Shown here in pieces: positions 18,906 to 27,298 of a stretch of DNA of 64,000 nucleotides (within the stretch, counting starts at the first letter, position 1; every line of letters begins with the position of its first letter). The translations under genes were made by a program, and so were the position numbers. The stretch covers positions 186,001-250,000 of the forward strand of contig CAVOQT010000010.1 of NCBI GenBank assembly GCA_963698405.1. Direction: 5' to 3'. The stretch is from SHZI01 sp963698405 (GTDB lineage Bacteria; Pseudomonadota; Gammaproteobacteria; Steroidobacterales; GCA-2729495). The notes beneath the pieces were generated by a model. That model did not search any database and was not told the origin of the DNA. It saw only the letters and a list, made by a program, of their open reading frames with translations.

Positions 18906-19547
18906 ATGAATTTTTTTTCCCGTCTGATGCCCATCGAGGGGCAGTTTTTCGAGTTGTTCAACAAGCATGCGGCGCTGGTCGTGAAGGGTGGCACTGTGCT
19001 GGCCGAACTGTTGCAGGAATTTTCCGATGAGCAGGGGCGCACGGCGCGAATCAACCAGATCGGTGAGATCGAGCGGGCAGCAGACCGGATCACGCATGAC
19101 ACGGTCTTGCTGTTGCACAAGACCTTCGTTACGCCCTTTGATCGCAACGTCATCCATCGACTGATCTCGCGCATGGACGATGTGCTGGACCTCATCCAGG
19201 ACGCGGCCGAGTCGCTGATTCTCTATGACATCAAGACCATCACGCCGGAGACTGCGCATCTGGCCGATCTCGTGAAGATCTGCTGCGAACGGGTCCATGC
19301 CGCGGTGATCATGCTGTCCTCCATGCAGAACGCCAAGCCGATCCTCATGGTCTGCCAGGAAATCGACGGGCTGGAGTCCGATGCCGACCGCGTGATGCGC
19401 AGTGCCATCTCACGGCTGTTCCGCGAAGAGCCCGATGTGCGCCAGCTGATCAAGCTGCAGGCGATCTATGAGCTGCTCGAGACCGCCACTGACAAGTGCC
19501 AGGACGTCGCCAACGTCATCGAGGGCGTGGTGCTGGAGAACGGCTGA
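18906..19547 (+). CDS. DUF47 (PhoU-like) phosphate transport regulator
   Basis: 213 residues from ATG 18906 (MNFFSRLMPIEGQFFELFNKHA), all helical with the conserved pattern of TIGR00153/DUF47 proteins: HDTVLLLHKTFVTPFDRNVIHRLISRMDDVLDLIQDA and ICCERVH, LESDADRV. These proteins are coupled to Pit transporters and are thought to control phosphate uptake. The pit gene starts one base after the stop (TGA C GTG), so the pair is translationally linked. Confidence 0.92.
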   Translation: MNFFSRLMPIEGQFFELFNKHAALVVKGGTVLAELLQEFSDEQGRTARINQIGEIERAADRITHDTVLLLHKTFVTPFDRNVIHRLISRMDDVLDLIQDAAESLILYDIKTITPETAHLADLVKICCERVHAAVIMLSSMQNAKPILMVCQEIDGLESDADRVMRSAISRLFREEPDVRQLIKLQAIYELLETATDKCQDVANVIEGVVLENG

Positions 19548-19548
19548 C

Positions 19549-20553
19549 GTGGATCCGCAGTTCGCATTCACCACGCTGGCACTGCTGGTGGCCTTGGCGC
19601 TGGCCTTCGATTTCATGAACGGCTTCCACGATGCGGCGAACTCCATCGCCACAGTCGTTTCCACCGGCGTGCTCAAGCCCTATCAGGCAGTCGTCTGGGC
19701 GGCGATGTTCAACTTCCTCGCCATTGCAATCTTCGAAATGAAAGTTGCTGCCACCGTCGGCAAAGGCATCATCGAGCCGGGCGTCGTAGACCAGCACGTG
19801 ATCTTCGGCGCGCTTATCGGCGCCATCATCTGGAATTTGATCACCTGGTACTACGCCATTCCGTCGAGCTCTTCGCATGCCCTGATCGGCGGCATGATCG
19901 GCGCAGTCGTGATCAAGGCCGGACCTTCTGCGCTGCTGGTGCCCGGGGTGCTGAAGGTCGGGGTATTCATCGTGGCCTCACCGATCATCGGTTTCGTATG
20001 GAGCGCCATGCTCATCACCGCCGTATCATGGATCTGCTTCCGGATGCCGCCCAACCGCGTGGATCGCGTGTTTCGCCGCCTGCAGCTCGTGTCATCCGCG
20101 CTCTACAGTCTTGGTCACGGCAGCAACGACGCACAGAAGACCATGGGTATCATCTGGCTGCTGCTCATCGCATCGGGAGTGGCGGGCACCGACCACCTGC
20201 CGTTCTGGGTCGTTGTCAGCTGCTATGCGGCCATCGCCTGCGGCACGCTGTTCGGCGGCTGGCGCATCGTCAAGACCATGGGTCAGCGGATCACCAAGAT
20301 CAAGCCAGTGGGCGGGTTCGCCGCTGAGACCGGTGGTGCGGTGGCGCTGTTTATGGCATCGAGTTTCGGCATTCCGGTCTCGACTACCCACACCATCACC
20401 GGTTCGATCATCGGCGTGGGCTCCGCGCAGCGCGGTTTTTCTGCTGTGCGCTGGGGTGTGGCCGGCAATATCGTCATCGCATGGATCGTCACCATCCCCG
20501 CCTCCGCGCTGTTCGCCGCTATTGCCTGGTGGCTGGCGCGCTTCCTGATCTGA
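19549..20553 (+). CDS. pit: Low-affinity inorganic phosphate transporter (PiT family)
   Basis: 334 residues with about ten transmembrane helices. Both family signatures are present: DFMNGFHDAANSIATVV in the N-terminal half and SLGHGSNDAQKTMGI in the C-terminal half, plus GIPVSTTHTITGSIIGVG. Start GTG 19549, one base after the DUF47 gene. Imports phosphate, usually as a metal-phosphate complex with protons, across the inner membrane. An inverted repeat (GCAGATC 20556-20562 with GATCTGC 20576-20582) just behind the stop may help end the transcript, although no T tract follows. Confidence 0.94.
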   Translation: MDPQFAFTTLALLVALALAFDFMNGFHDAANSIATVVSTGVLKPYQAVVWAAMFNFLAIAIFEMKVAATVGKGIIEPGVVDQHVIFGALIGAIIWNLITWYYAIPSSSSHALIGGMIGAVVIKAGPSALLVPGVLKVGVFIVASPIIGFVWSAMLITAVSWICFRMPPNRVDRVFRRLQLVSSALYSLGHGSNDAQKTMGIIWLLLIASGVAGTDHLPFWVVVSCYAAIACGTLFGGWRIVKTMGQRITKIKPVGGFAAETGGAVALFMASSFGIPVSTTHTITGSIIGVGSAQRGFSAVRWGVAGNIVIAWIVTIPASALFAAIAWWLARFLI

Positions 20554-20710
20554 TCGCAGATCCTGGTATGGAAGTGATCTGCAAATAAGGGGTTGGGTTT
20601 AAAAAGCATTCCAGGTATTGACCAAGAGATTGATCAGGGCTATTAGAGCTGATCGGACCATGTGCTACCCGGCGCAGATCTTGGCGTTCCTTGTAAAGCA
20701 ATAACGATCT

Positions 20711-20724
20711 ATAACAGTTGTTAT
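20711..20724. promoter_or_regulatory. 14-base palindrome upstream of the first sorting-tail gene
   Basis: ATAACAGTTGTTAT is a perfect palindrome 25 bases before the ATG at 20749, between a possible promoter region and the ribosome site AAGGGGAAC. Its placement suggests a binding site for a dimeric regulator of the exported protein gene. No matching copy was noticed upstream of the other sorting-tail genes. Confidence 0.35.
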
Positions 20725-20748
20725 CGGGGATGTTAAGGGGAACTGACA

Positions 20749-21660
20749 ATGCTTCGATCCCGTACATATCAACCCAACTTCCGGCAGTTTGCGCTGCCAG
20801 TGGCAGCTTGGCTTATTGCCAGTGGACTGTGTTTCACTCCCGTTGTCGGCGCAGCAACATTCTTTGTAACCACTGGCGTCTTCGACGGCACTGTCCTGAC
20901 TGAAGATACCCAGCGCAGGTGCCTGCCTTTCGATGTCGATGAGTGCTTCGATGGGGCTGCCGGAGGTCAGGCAGCTCTCGCCACCAGCGAAGGCAACATG
21001 AGTGCCTTCGCACAGGCCAGCAGCCTAAAGATGCTCCGGGCTTCGGCGAACGGCAGCTGGTCGGGGCTGACCCCTAATGGGCCACCGGGTGCTGGTGCCA
21101 CCACGAATATCGTCGACGAGTTCATGCTGGTGGACACACTGGGTAATCTGACCGAAGGGCAGGTGTCGATCCACGCACTTCTGCTGGGCTCGCTGAGTGA
21201 GAACCGGGGTGCGGCGTCTTATACGCTGTCCGCGGGTCTTTGCGAGTTGGCGTTCCCGCCTTCGTATGGCTGTCTCGAAATTTATCGCACAGGCGATATT
21301 TTCGATGGCGTCTTCAGCGGTGACGCGCCTATGGGTTTCTTGAGTTCGGGGCAGGGCGCCTTGCCCTTCAATGTGCCTCTGCAGCTGAATTTGAATCTGG
21401 TAGTCGGTTGCGGTTACGTCAGGGATTTTGGTGAGTGCGCGGCGAGTCTCGGTCAGTCGGTCTACTGGCAGGGCATGACGGTCCTCGACGGCAGTAACCA
21501 GCCGATCCCCGGTATTCAGATCGTCTCTGCAAGCGGTATCGATTGGCTCACGCCTTCCACGCTGACGCCAGTTCCCGCACCGGCCGTCGGGTGGCTGTTC
21601 AGCATTGCGGTGGCAGGATTATTGGCTGTGTATCGTCAGACTACTCCGTCGTCCGGTTGA
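20749..21660 (+). CDS. Exported protein with VPxPA (PEP/VPLPA-CTERM) sorting tail, first copy
   Basis: 303 residues. Signal peptide near residues 15-36 (LPVAAWLIASGLCFTPVVGA), a beta-rich body of no recognised family, and a C-terminal VPAPAVGWLFSIAVAGLLAVYRQ: short PAP motif, hydrophobic helix and basic end. This tripartite tail is what exosortases recognise and cleave, placing proteins at the cell surface or in the exopolysaccharide. The tail is less canonical than in the next gene (SIAVAGL in place of GSGL). AAGGGGAAC eight bases upstream supports ATG 20749. No exosortase gene is in the window. Confidence 0.75.
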   Translation: MLRSRTYQPNFRQFALPVAAWLIASGLCFTPVVGAATFFVTTGVFDGTVLTEDTQRRCLPFDVDECFDGAAGGQAALATSEGNMSAFAQASSLKMLRASANGSWSGLTPNGPPGAGATTNIVDEFMLVDTLGNLTEGQVSIHALLLGSLSENRGAASYTLSAGLCELAFPPSYGCLEIYRTGDIFDGVFSGDAPMGFLSSGQGALPFNVPLQLNLNLVVGCGYVRDFGECAASLGQSVYWQGMTVLDGSNQPIPGIQIVSASGIDWLTPSTLTPVPAPAVGWLFSIAVAGLLAVYRQTTPSSG

Positions 21661-21684
21661 TGCTGGTTCGGTACTGCCAGTCGC

Positions 21685-22668
21685 ATGCACAAGAACAGGT
21701 ACATGATGATGAAAAAAATAATGAAAAAGGCGCTCAACGGGATTGCCCTGCTGCTGATCACCTGCAGTTCGGCCAATGCAGCACTGTATGCCACCGGTAA
21801 TGGCACAGGTCCCGGCGCGGAACTCAGTGCGCTATACATCGTTGATCCCCTCAATGGTGCTTCGAGCCTGATATGGAATTTTCCGGGTATCCACATTTAT
21901 GCCGGCGGATTGGCGTACGACAACACCACCGATACCCTGTATGCCACGGGTGTGATGGATTCGAGCACCGGTACCAGCAGGCTTTTCACCATTGATCGCT
22001 ACACCGGTGCAATCACCGCCTTCGGCGGACTTGGCAGCAACATCAATCTTTCCTCTGGTGGCCTGGCCATCAATCCCGTGACCGGTGTCATGTATGCAAC
22101 CGGAAACGTGAGTGATGCCAGTCCGCATCAGAGCACCGCGTTGCTGACGATCGAAAAAACCACCGGTGCAGCCACGCTAGTGGGTTATGCCGCCGGCAAT
22201 TGTTGTAGCGGTGACTTCGGTGTCATGTTGAATGGTCTTGGCTTCCGCAGCGATGGAACACTGTTTGCAAACGGCTGGGCGCTTGGTGGTCCATCGTATC
22301 CGGATGCGAGCACATCACATCTCTACACAGTGGATCTCACCACCGGTGCCGCAAGCAATATCGGCCCCAGTGGTGTCACCCTGGGGCGTTCGCTGAAATA
22401 CAGTGGGCTCGCGTTTACCGATGACGGAACCCTGCTGAGCCTCGGTTCCCTGGATGCCGCGTCGGGCGCGCTCTTCTCGCTCAATACGGCCACTGGCACA
22501 GCGACATCGTTGAGCGGCACGGGGTTGCCCTATGGGGGCGGGCCCATACACTTCGGGGTTGATGGTGGCCTGACCTTCGCGCCTGCCGTACCCCTGCCGG
22601 CCAGCCTCTGGTTGCTGGGTACCGGTTGCATCGGTTTGTTTGGTTGGCGGCAGCGCAAGGCTGCCTGA
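21685..22668 (+). CDS. VPLPA-CTERM exported protein with repeated beta-propeller-like body
   Basis: Up to 327 residues. Several ATGs cluster at 21685-21709; AGG at 21698 best serves the second or third of these, so the true protein may start at MMKKIMKKALNG. Signal peptide LNGIALLLITCSSANA, then four or more repeats containing LYATG, LYTVD and TTGAA elements (for example LYATGNGTG, LYATGVMDS, MYATGNVSD), suggesting a propeller. It ends VPLPASLWLLGTGCIGLFGWRQRK, a textbook VPLPA-CTERM sorting signal. Surface or matrix protein; function unknown. A fragment of the fumarase 3' end starts 26 bases after its stop. Confidence 0.82.
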   Translation: MHKNRYMMMKKIMKKALNGIALLLITCSSANAALYATGNGTGPGAELSALYIVDPLNGASSLIWNFPGIHIYAGGLAYDNTTDTLYATGVMDSSTGTSRLFTIDRYTGAITAFGGLGSNINLSSGGLAINPVTGVMYATGNVSDASPHQSTALLTIEKTTGAATLVGYAAGNCCSGDFGVMLNGLGFRSDGTLFANGWALGGPSYPDASTSHLYTVDLTTGAASNIGPSGVTLGRSLKYSGLAFTDDGTLLSLGSLDAASGALFSLNTATGTATSLSGTGLPYGGGPIHFGVDGGLTFAPAVPLPASLWLLGTGCIGLFGWRQRKAA

Positions 22669-22693
22669 TACCTGCAACCCCGACTCCCTTGTG

Positions 22694-22738
22694 GAGTGGC
22701 GGGCCAAAATCGGCAAGATCCCGGTGGTGGTGCTTTAG
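22694..22738 (+). repeat. Orphan copy of the fumarase 3' end (45 bases)
   Basis: Reads EWRAKIGKIPVVVL and stop, the last 14 codons and stop of the fumarase gene at 16038-16082 (EWRAKIGKIPVVVE). 40 of 45 bases agree; two differences are silent and the other three change the last codon. The match stops just before this segment, so only the gene end was copied or left behind. It looks like a scar of integration or recombination from a diverged relative rather than a recent copy. Confidence 0.8.
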
Positions 22739-22775
22739 CCGACGTGCACGACCTCTGCTGCCAAACCCGAGGGGC

Positions 22776-23450
22776 TCAGGCTTGATCTGCGTTCTTGTTC
22801 TTTCTGCGCTTTGCCACAGCCACAATCCCGGCCAGTCCTGAGCCTAACAACCAGAGCGTTGTCGGTGCGGGCACCGCAGTAGGAGCAAAAGTTTGATAGG
22901 AAGGTGACAGGCAGCCGGATTCGGCGCACAGCAAATCAAATAAGCCCGTCATGGCGTAATGGGTTGCATTGGTGTTGAGATAGAAAAAGTTGGAACTCGC
23001 CGCGACGGGGACTTCATTGAGATCGAACAGGAAATTCACCGAGCCGTTCGCCACGTCCAGATAGCGAGCAGTAGTCGGCGCGACAGTGCCCAGACCATCG
23101 ATCCGCCAGTCGGCATCCAGCGTGAAACCGCCAAAGTCGGTCAGCCGAAATGCCAATACGTCGCCCGTCCCCGTGTCAGGCAGGATGCGCCAGTAAAAAG
23201 CCAGGGTGCCGTCAACGTCGCTGCGCACTACCCGGTTCTGGATCTTTCCACTGATCGTTTCCCCGGCGCCGGAGAGGCTGAAATCGCTGAGCACGTCTTC
23301 AATCACAAAACCCGCCAGCTCCGGATGGTCCGCAGAAGTCGTGCCGGAAAGAGGATAATCCCCGATGGCAACCAGAGGCACTGCCGATGCCGATGTGGAT
23401 ACCAGGGCGCTCGCGGTCAGAACAAGGGAAGCGATCAGTTTATTATTCAT
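22776..23450 (-). CDS. PEP-CTERM-type exported protein, third copy
   Basis: 224 residues from ATG 23450, supported by AAGGAGAGAC eleven bases upstream; a longer upstream frame has no ribosome site. Signal peptide (LIASLVLTASALVSTSASA), a beta-sandwich-like body with several aromatic strands, and C-terminal VPAPTTLWLLGSGLAGIVAVAKRRK, a clear sorting tail. Convergent with the VPLPA-CTERM gene at 21.7 kb. Probably delivered to the cell surface or extracellular matrix by an exosortase coded elsewhere. Confidence 0.82.
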   Translation of the reverse strand: MNNKLIASLVLTASALVSTSASAVPLVAIGDYPLSGTTSADHPELAGFVIEDVLSDFSLSGAGETISGKIQNRVVRSDVDGTLAFYWRILPDTGTGDVLAFRLTDFGGFTLDADWRIDGLGTVAPTTARYLDVANGSVNFLFDLNEVPVAASSNFFYLNTNATHYAMTGLFDLLCAESGCLSPSYQTFAPTAVPAPTTLWLLGSGLAGIVAVAKRRKNKNADQA

Positions 23451-23581
23451 GTCTGTCTCTCCTTGGCCAGTGCTGACTATTGCAACAAAAGCCGGCTCGT
23501 GCAAGACAGCGAATGCTTAATGCTCCCGCCCACAGGAATCCATCGAGCACTGAACTGAGAGCCCGGGATTAAGGCGACATC

Positions 23582-23638
23582 ATGAAAATCGGTACCGATA
23601 ACAAGCTTGCCCTCGTCACTGCCTCTACCCAGGGCTGA
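23582..23638 (+). pseudogene. Truncated start of a short-chain dehydrogenase
   Basis: Eighteen codons MKIGTDNKLALVTASTQG followed by TGA. This is the beginning of an SDR Rossmann fold (KLALVTAST.GIG, the TGxxxGxG region), cut right where the next glycine-rich residues should come. No further SDR sequence follows. It appears to be a gene scrap lying between the sorting-tail genes and the small unknown gene. Confidence 0.6.
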
Positions 23639-23654
23639 CAATGAGGCAAACAGT

Positions 23655-24164
23655 ATGAGCAGGCGACAGGACTTTGGCGGTGAGGAGTGGCGGGCATTGC
23701 GCAATGCTCCGCAGCTGGTGGCGATCGCGACGGCGGCCGCTGGCCACAGCGGCTTTTTCGGCACCCTGTCCGAGGGTATGTCGGCCGCTTCAGCGTTCGC
23801 AGCGGCGCGGCGCGGGAACAATGAACTGATCAAGGAGCTGTTTGGCGCGGAGGAGATACGGGCCGCACACGGCGACATTCGCGAGATGCTGGGTTCAGTG
23901 ATCGAGCCTTCTGCATTTGGCGCGCACCTGCAGGACGGAGCTATTGCCGCCGCTCGCAAGGCGCTGGCGGCATTACATACCCATCAAGCCACGGCTGATA
24001 TGGAGGACTATCGCAAGATGCTCGCCTGGCTCGCCGAGGAAGTGGCGAATGCAGCCAGGGAAGGCGGTTTTTTCGGCTTTGGCGGGGTGCGGGTGAGCGA
24101 GGGCGAGCAGAAGTTTCTCAACCAGCTTTATGAGGTCGTGAAAAAAGGCGACGATTCCCTTTGA
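23655..24164 (+). CDS. Small helical protein of unknown function
   Basis: 169 residues from ATG 23655 (MSRRQDFGGEEWRALRNAP); an upstream in-frame start at 23607 overlaps the SDR scrap and is less likely. Alpha-helical, rich in Ala, with glycine-phenylalanine patches GHSGFFGTLSEG and GGFFGFGGVRVSEGE that may bind a hydrophobic partner. I recognise no family. Its last codons (KKGDDSL) lie in a short repeat (24140-24163), so the natural C-terminus may have been altered by that repeat. Confidence 0.65.
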   Translation: MSRRQDFGGEEWRALRNAPQLVAIATAAAGHSGFFGTLSEGMSAASAFAAARRGNNELIKELFGAEEIRAAHGDIREMLGSVIEPSAFGAHLQDGAIAAARKALAALHTHQATADMEDYRKMLAWLAEEVANAAREGGFFGFGGVRVSEGEQKFLNQLYEVVKKGDDSL

Positions 24165-24208
24165 CTGGCACTCAGGTTGCGATGAAAAAAGGCAGCGTCC
24201 CTTTTTAA
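24140..24208 (+). repeat. Two copies of a short A-run/T-run repeat
   Basis: Copy one 24140-24163 (GAAAAAAGGCGACGATTCCCTTTG) and copy two 24184-24208 (GAAAAAAGGCAGCGTCCCTTTTTAA in pattern) share a GAAAAAAGG...CCCTTT frame. Copy two is itself a near-perfect hairpin (AAAAAGG, six-base loop, CCTTTTT) and could end transcription of the small gene upstream. Similar A/T-run hairpins are common scattered repeats in gammaproteobacteria. Confidence 0.5.
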
Positions 24209-24234
24209 TTTGGCGAAGCCAGGGAGGGTTCACC

Positions 24235-26223
24235 ATGGCGGATGACACGAGACGAGCGACGCGGCTTTTCCCCGCATGGGCAGGCCTGGTGGCGCTGTTG
24301 CCTGGGTCGGTTGCCATGGCGGGCGATCGTGATGACTGGCAGCACTATGGCGGCGGACCCGGCGGCTCACATTACTCCTCGCTCGTGCAGATCAACCGCG
24401 ACAACGTTGGCTCGCTCGTGCCAGTCTGGAACTACCGTACCGGCGATATCGAACGGCACCCGGAACACCGGTCGCTCGCAGCCCTGAACGTGACACCCAT
24501 TCTGCTGCCGAAGGCGGCGGGTGAGTCGCTGGTGTTCTGCTCTGCGATGAACCGCGTCATTGCACTCGATCCTGCGTCCGGCGAGGAGCGCTGGGTTTAC
24601 GATCCGCAGATCCGGATCGGGCCAGTCGGCAGCAAGTTCCTGTGCCGGGGCGTGGCTTACTGGGAAGACAGCGATGCAGCTGCCGACGCTACCTGCAAAC
24701 ATCGCGTCTTTACCTCGACCAACGACTTGCGATTGATCGGTATCGATGCGCTGAGCGGCAAGCCCTGCGAAGGTTTCGGTGCTGCCGGGATCGTAGACGT
24801 GCGGCCGGACATCCATGACGACGCGCCGGATCTCAAAGAGGGCGACGTGCAGTTCTCGGCGCCGCCGGTGACCATCGCCGATCTCGTCGTGATCGGTTCC
24901 TCCGATAACAGCAAGTTCTGGCGCGCCGACAGCCCGCGGGGCGAGGTGCGGGCCTACGACGCACGCACGGGCGTGCTGCGCTGGAAGTTCGATCCGATTC
25001 CACACGAGGCGGAAGGCGCAGAAGCCCTGGGCTGGACCCGTGAGGGTCTCGAGCAGACGGGCGGCGCCAACGTCTGGAGCATGATGTCGTCTGATCCGGC
25101 GCGTGGGCTGTTGTTCCTGCCCACCGCGACCGCCGCACCGAACAATTTTGGCGGCCATCGGCCCGGCGACAATCGTTACGCCAACTCGGTGGTGGCACTG
25201 CGCGCAGCCGACGGCAGTGTCGCCTGGCATTTCCAGATCGTGCACCACGATGTCTGGGACCTCGATCTTCCGGCGCAGCCGATCCTCGTCGACCTCAAGC
25301 GCGACGGGAAACTGTTGCCGGTGGTCATCCAGCTGACCAAGCAGGGGCTGATCTTCGTTCTGCATCGGGAAACGGGTGAGCCGGTGTTTCCGGTGGAGGA
25401 GCGGCCGGTGCCGACCGACGGCGTGCCCGGCGAGCTGCTCTCGCCGACGCAGCCGTTTCCGGTTCGTCCCGCACCGCTCGGCGTACCGAAGTACGGGCCC
25501 GAGCAGGCCTGGGGTTTCACGCTGTTCGACCGCTCGGCCTGTGGCAAGAAGCTCGCGTCCTTCGGTCGTTCAGGGCTCTATGAACCGCCCAGCTTCGAAG
25601 GCACGCTGACAGCCTCATCGGCCAACAACTGGGGCGGTGCGGCCTTCGATCCCGAGCGCTCAATGCTCGTGTTACCGGTCTCGCAGATCCCCATCTACAC
25701 GCGGCTCAAGCGCACGGCCGACGTGACGCCTGAAGAACTCAATCAGCCGCGGATGGGGCCGATCGGACCGCCGACGGCGATGGCGGGTACGCCTTATTCA
25801 TTTCAGTTCGCGCCGGTACTCTCGCCCCTGTTCTCGCCCTGTACCCCACCGCCCTGGGGCGAGTTGATGGCGCTGGACTTGTCAGGTGATACCAGCACGA
25901 AGTGGCGCTTCACGCTCGGTACGCTCGAAAAACTCATGCCGGTACCGATACCGTTGCCCTTCGGCACGCCGCTGGCCGGTGGCCCGACCGTCACTGCCGG
26001 CGGATTGGTCTTCATCGGCGCGAGCGCGGATGAAAAATTCCGCGCCTTCGATATCGATACCGGCAAGAAACTCTGGGAGGTGAGCACGCCGGCATCGGCG
26101 ATGGCGACACCGATGACCTACTCGGTGGGCGGCCGTCAGTTCGTGGTGGTAGCGGCCGGCGGACACATCGTGGCCGGCTTCCGCAACGTCTCGGATTACG
26201 TCGTGGCCTATGCGCTGCCGTAG
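24235..26223 (+). CDS. PQQ-dependent dehydrogenase, second glucose-dehydrogenase-type copy
   Basis: 662 residues, signal peptide ending near GSVAMAG, then the same propeller as the gene at 9.1 kb (WQHYGGGPGGSHYSSL; HHDVWDLDLPAQP about residue 336 with the catalytic Asp; QLTKQGLIFVLHRETGEP with the catalytic Lys). HHDVWDLDLPAQP is closer to E. coli Gcd than in the first copy (HHDVWDRDVGSSP), so the two may differ in substrate. No N-terminal membrane helices. ATG 24235 sits behind AGGGAGGG. A periplasmic quinoprotein oxidising a sugar or alcohol; the two copies are separated by 13 kb and share no neighbours. Confidence 0.87.
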   Translation: MADDTRRATRLFPAWAGLVALLPGSVAMAGDRDDWQHYGGGPGGSHYSSLVQINRDNVGSLVPVWNYRTGDIERHPEHRSLAALNVTPILLPKAAGESLVFCSAMNRVIALDPASGEERWVYDPQIRIGPVGSKFLCRGVAYWEDSDAAADATCKHRVFTSTNDLRLIGIDALSGKPCEGFGAAGIVDVRPDIHDDAPDLKEGDVQFSAPPVTIADLVVIGSSDNSKFWRADSPRGEVRAYDARTGVLRWKFDPIPHEAEGAEALGWTREGLEQTGGANVWSMMSSDPARGLLFLPTATAAPNNFGGHRPGDNRYANSVVALRAADGSVAWHFQIVHHDVWDLDLPAQPILVDLKRDGKLLPVVIQLTKQGLIFVLHRETGEPVFPVEERPVPTDGVPGELLSPTQPFPVRPAPLGVPKYGPEQAWGFTLFDRSACGKKLASFGRSGLYEPPSFEGTLTASSANNWGGAAFDPERSMLVLPVSQIPIYTRLKRTADVTPEELNQPRMGPIGPPTAMAGTPYSFQFAPVLSPLFSPCTPPPWGELMALDLSGDTSTKWRFTLGTLEKLMPVPIPLPFGTPLAGGPTVTAGGLVFIGASADEKFRAFDIDTGKKLWEVSTPASAMATPMTYSVGGRQFVVVAAGGHIVAGFRNVSDYVVAYALP

Positions 26224-26238
26224 AAGCTGGCGCACCAC

Positions 26239-26664
26239 TCAATCCACCGGCTTTCTCCGCAGAGACTTCGTTGCGCCGCGCTGTTTTTTGCCATCCAGTC
26301 GGCGCAGCTTTGAACCTTTGCTCGGCCGCGTTGCGATGCGCTTGCGTTGTACCACGGTGACGGTGTTGACCAGTTCGTTGAGCCGCTCGAGTGCGTCGTC
26401 GCGATTCATTTCCTGAGTGCGATGACGTTGTGCCTTGAGCACGATGATGCCGTCCTGCGTGATGCGCTGGTCGCGCAGTGCCAGCAGACGTTCCTGTATC
26501 TCAGGCGGCAGCGATGAGGCGCGGATGTCGAAGCGCAGATGAATCGCGCTGGCTACCTTGTTGACGTTCTGGCCGCCGGCACCCTGGGCACGCACTGCAG
26601 TCAGCTCGACTTCCTCGAGTGGCACGCTGAGGCGTGTGCGAGTGGTAGCGGAGGGGCCTGGCAT
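26239..26664 (-). CDS. arfB: Peptidyl-tRNA hydrolase ArfB (ribosome rescue)
   Basis: 141 residues, as in ArfB/YaeJ. The GGQ catalytic motif appears in RAQGAGGQNVNKVASAIHL and the C-terminal tail is strongly basic (RKRIATRPSKGSKLRRLDGKK...KSLRRKP), the part that enters the mRNA channel of stalled ribosomes. It releases peptides from ribosomes stuck without a stop codon. It converges with the PQQ dehydrogenase (15 bases between stops) and lies 9 bases downstream of the small gene at 26.67-27.03 kb. Confidence 0.93.
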   Translation of the reverse strand: MPGPSATTRTRLSVPLEEVELTAVRAQGAGGQNVNKVASAIHLRFDIRASSLPPEIQERLLALRDQRITQDGIIVLKAQRHRTQEMNRDDALERLNELVNTVTVVQRKRIATRPSKGSKLRRLDGKKQRGATKSLRRKPVD

Positions 26665-26673
26665 CGGCGTGTC

Positions 26674-27028
26674 TCAGACCGGGCTCTGCAGCAGGCTCTG
26701 TACCGCAGTGACGAATCCGCTGGTGTCGCGTTCCGCAACGGGGCAACTCTGCAGCTCGTCCCAGTCGATACCACTGGTTGCGCGTTCCAGGACCAGGCGG
26801 CCTTCCTTGCCGTTCCATACCAGCCGGTGTTTCGCATCGTCCCGGCTGAAACGGATCATCCAGCTGCCATAGGCTCCGGCTGCTGCCACATAGTCCTGTA
26901 CCTCGCAGCCGGCATCTGCTGCAGGTGGTGGTCACTGCTTCAGCGAATTCCTCGCTCTCGGCCGGGTGTTCGACAGTGGGCAGCGCCGCTGGGCGGCGGC
27001 CGATCCACATGACTTCATGTTCTGCCAC
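26674..27028 (-). CDS. Small unknown protein, one frameshift in this sequence
   Basis: About 117 residues if one extra base near 26915-26935 is removed. The first part (MAEHEVMWIGRRPAALPTVEHPAESEEFAEAV, GTG start 27028) and the second part (DAGCEVQDYVAAAGAYGSW...VTAVQSLLQSPV) are in different frames but together give a compact alpha/beta protein with WMIRFSRDD and RLVWNGKEGRLVLER strands. I do not recognise the family. It is nine bases upstream of arfB and probably cotranscribed with it. The break is the first of the many indels seen to the right of here. Confidence 0.55.
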
Positions 27029-27298
27029 GGTCAGGGGTCCTCATGGAAAGCTGCAGGTGCCGGCCGGATCGCCGGTGGCGTGATGTTACCTGTCGGCAGT
27101 CCCGGGCTGAAGCCGCGCGGGTTGCTGCATGCTGATCTGCTACTCTCCGGTTGCAGTGTCGGGTGTCGGAGAGGGGCGCGCGATGAGGACGTTTTCCAGC
27201 TGTATTGCTGGTACTGGGCGGATGTTGCTAGGCAGGTCTGGCGGCGGCCGGGCCGGTGGCGTTGCCCGGCGCGCACGACGGGGTCAGCACTGCACGAG

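Noticed and set aside
16083..22738. A complete genomic island with integrase
   Set aside because: No recombinase, transposase or tRNA is seen between the two fumarase ends; only the end duplication supports insertion.
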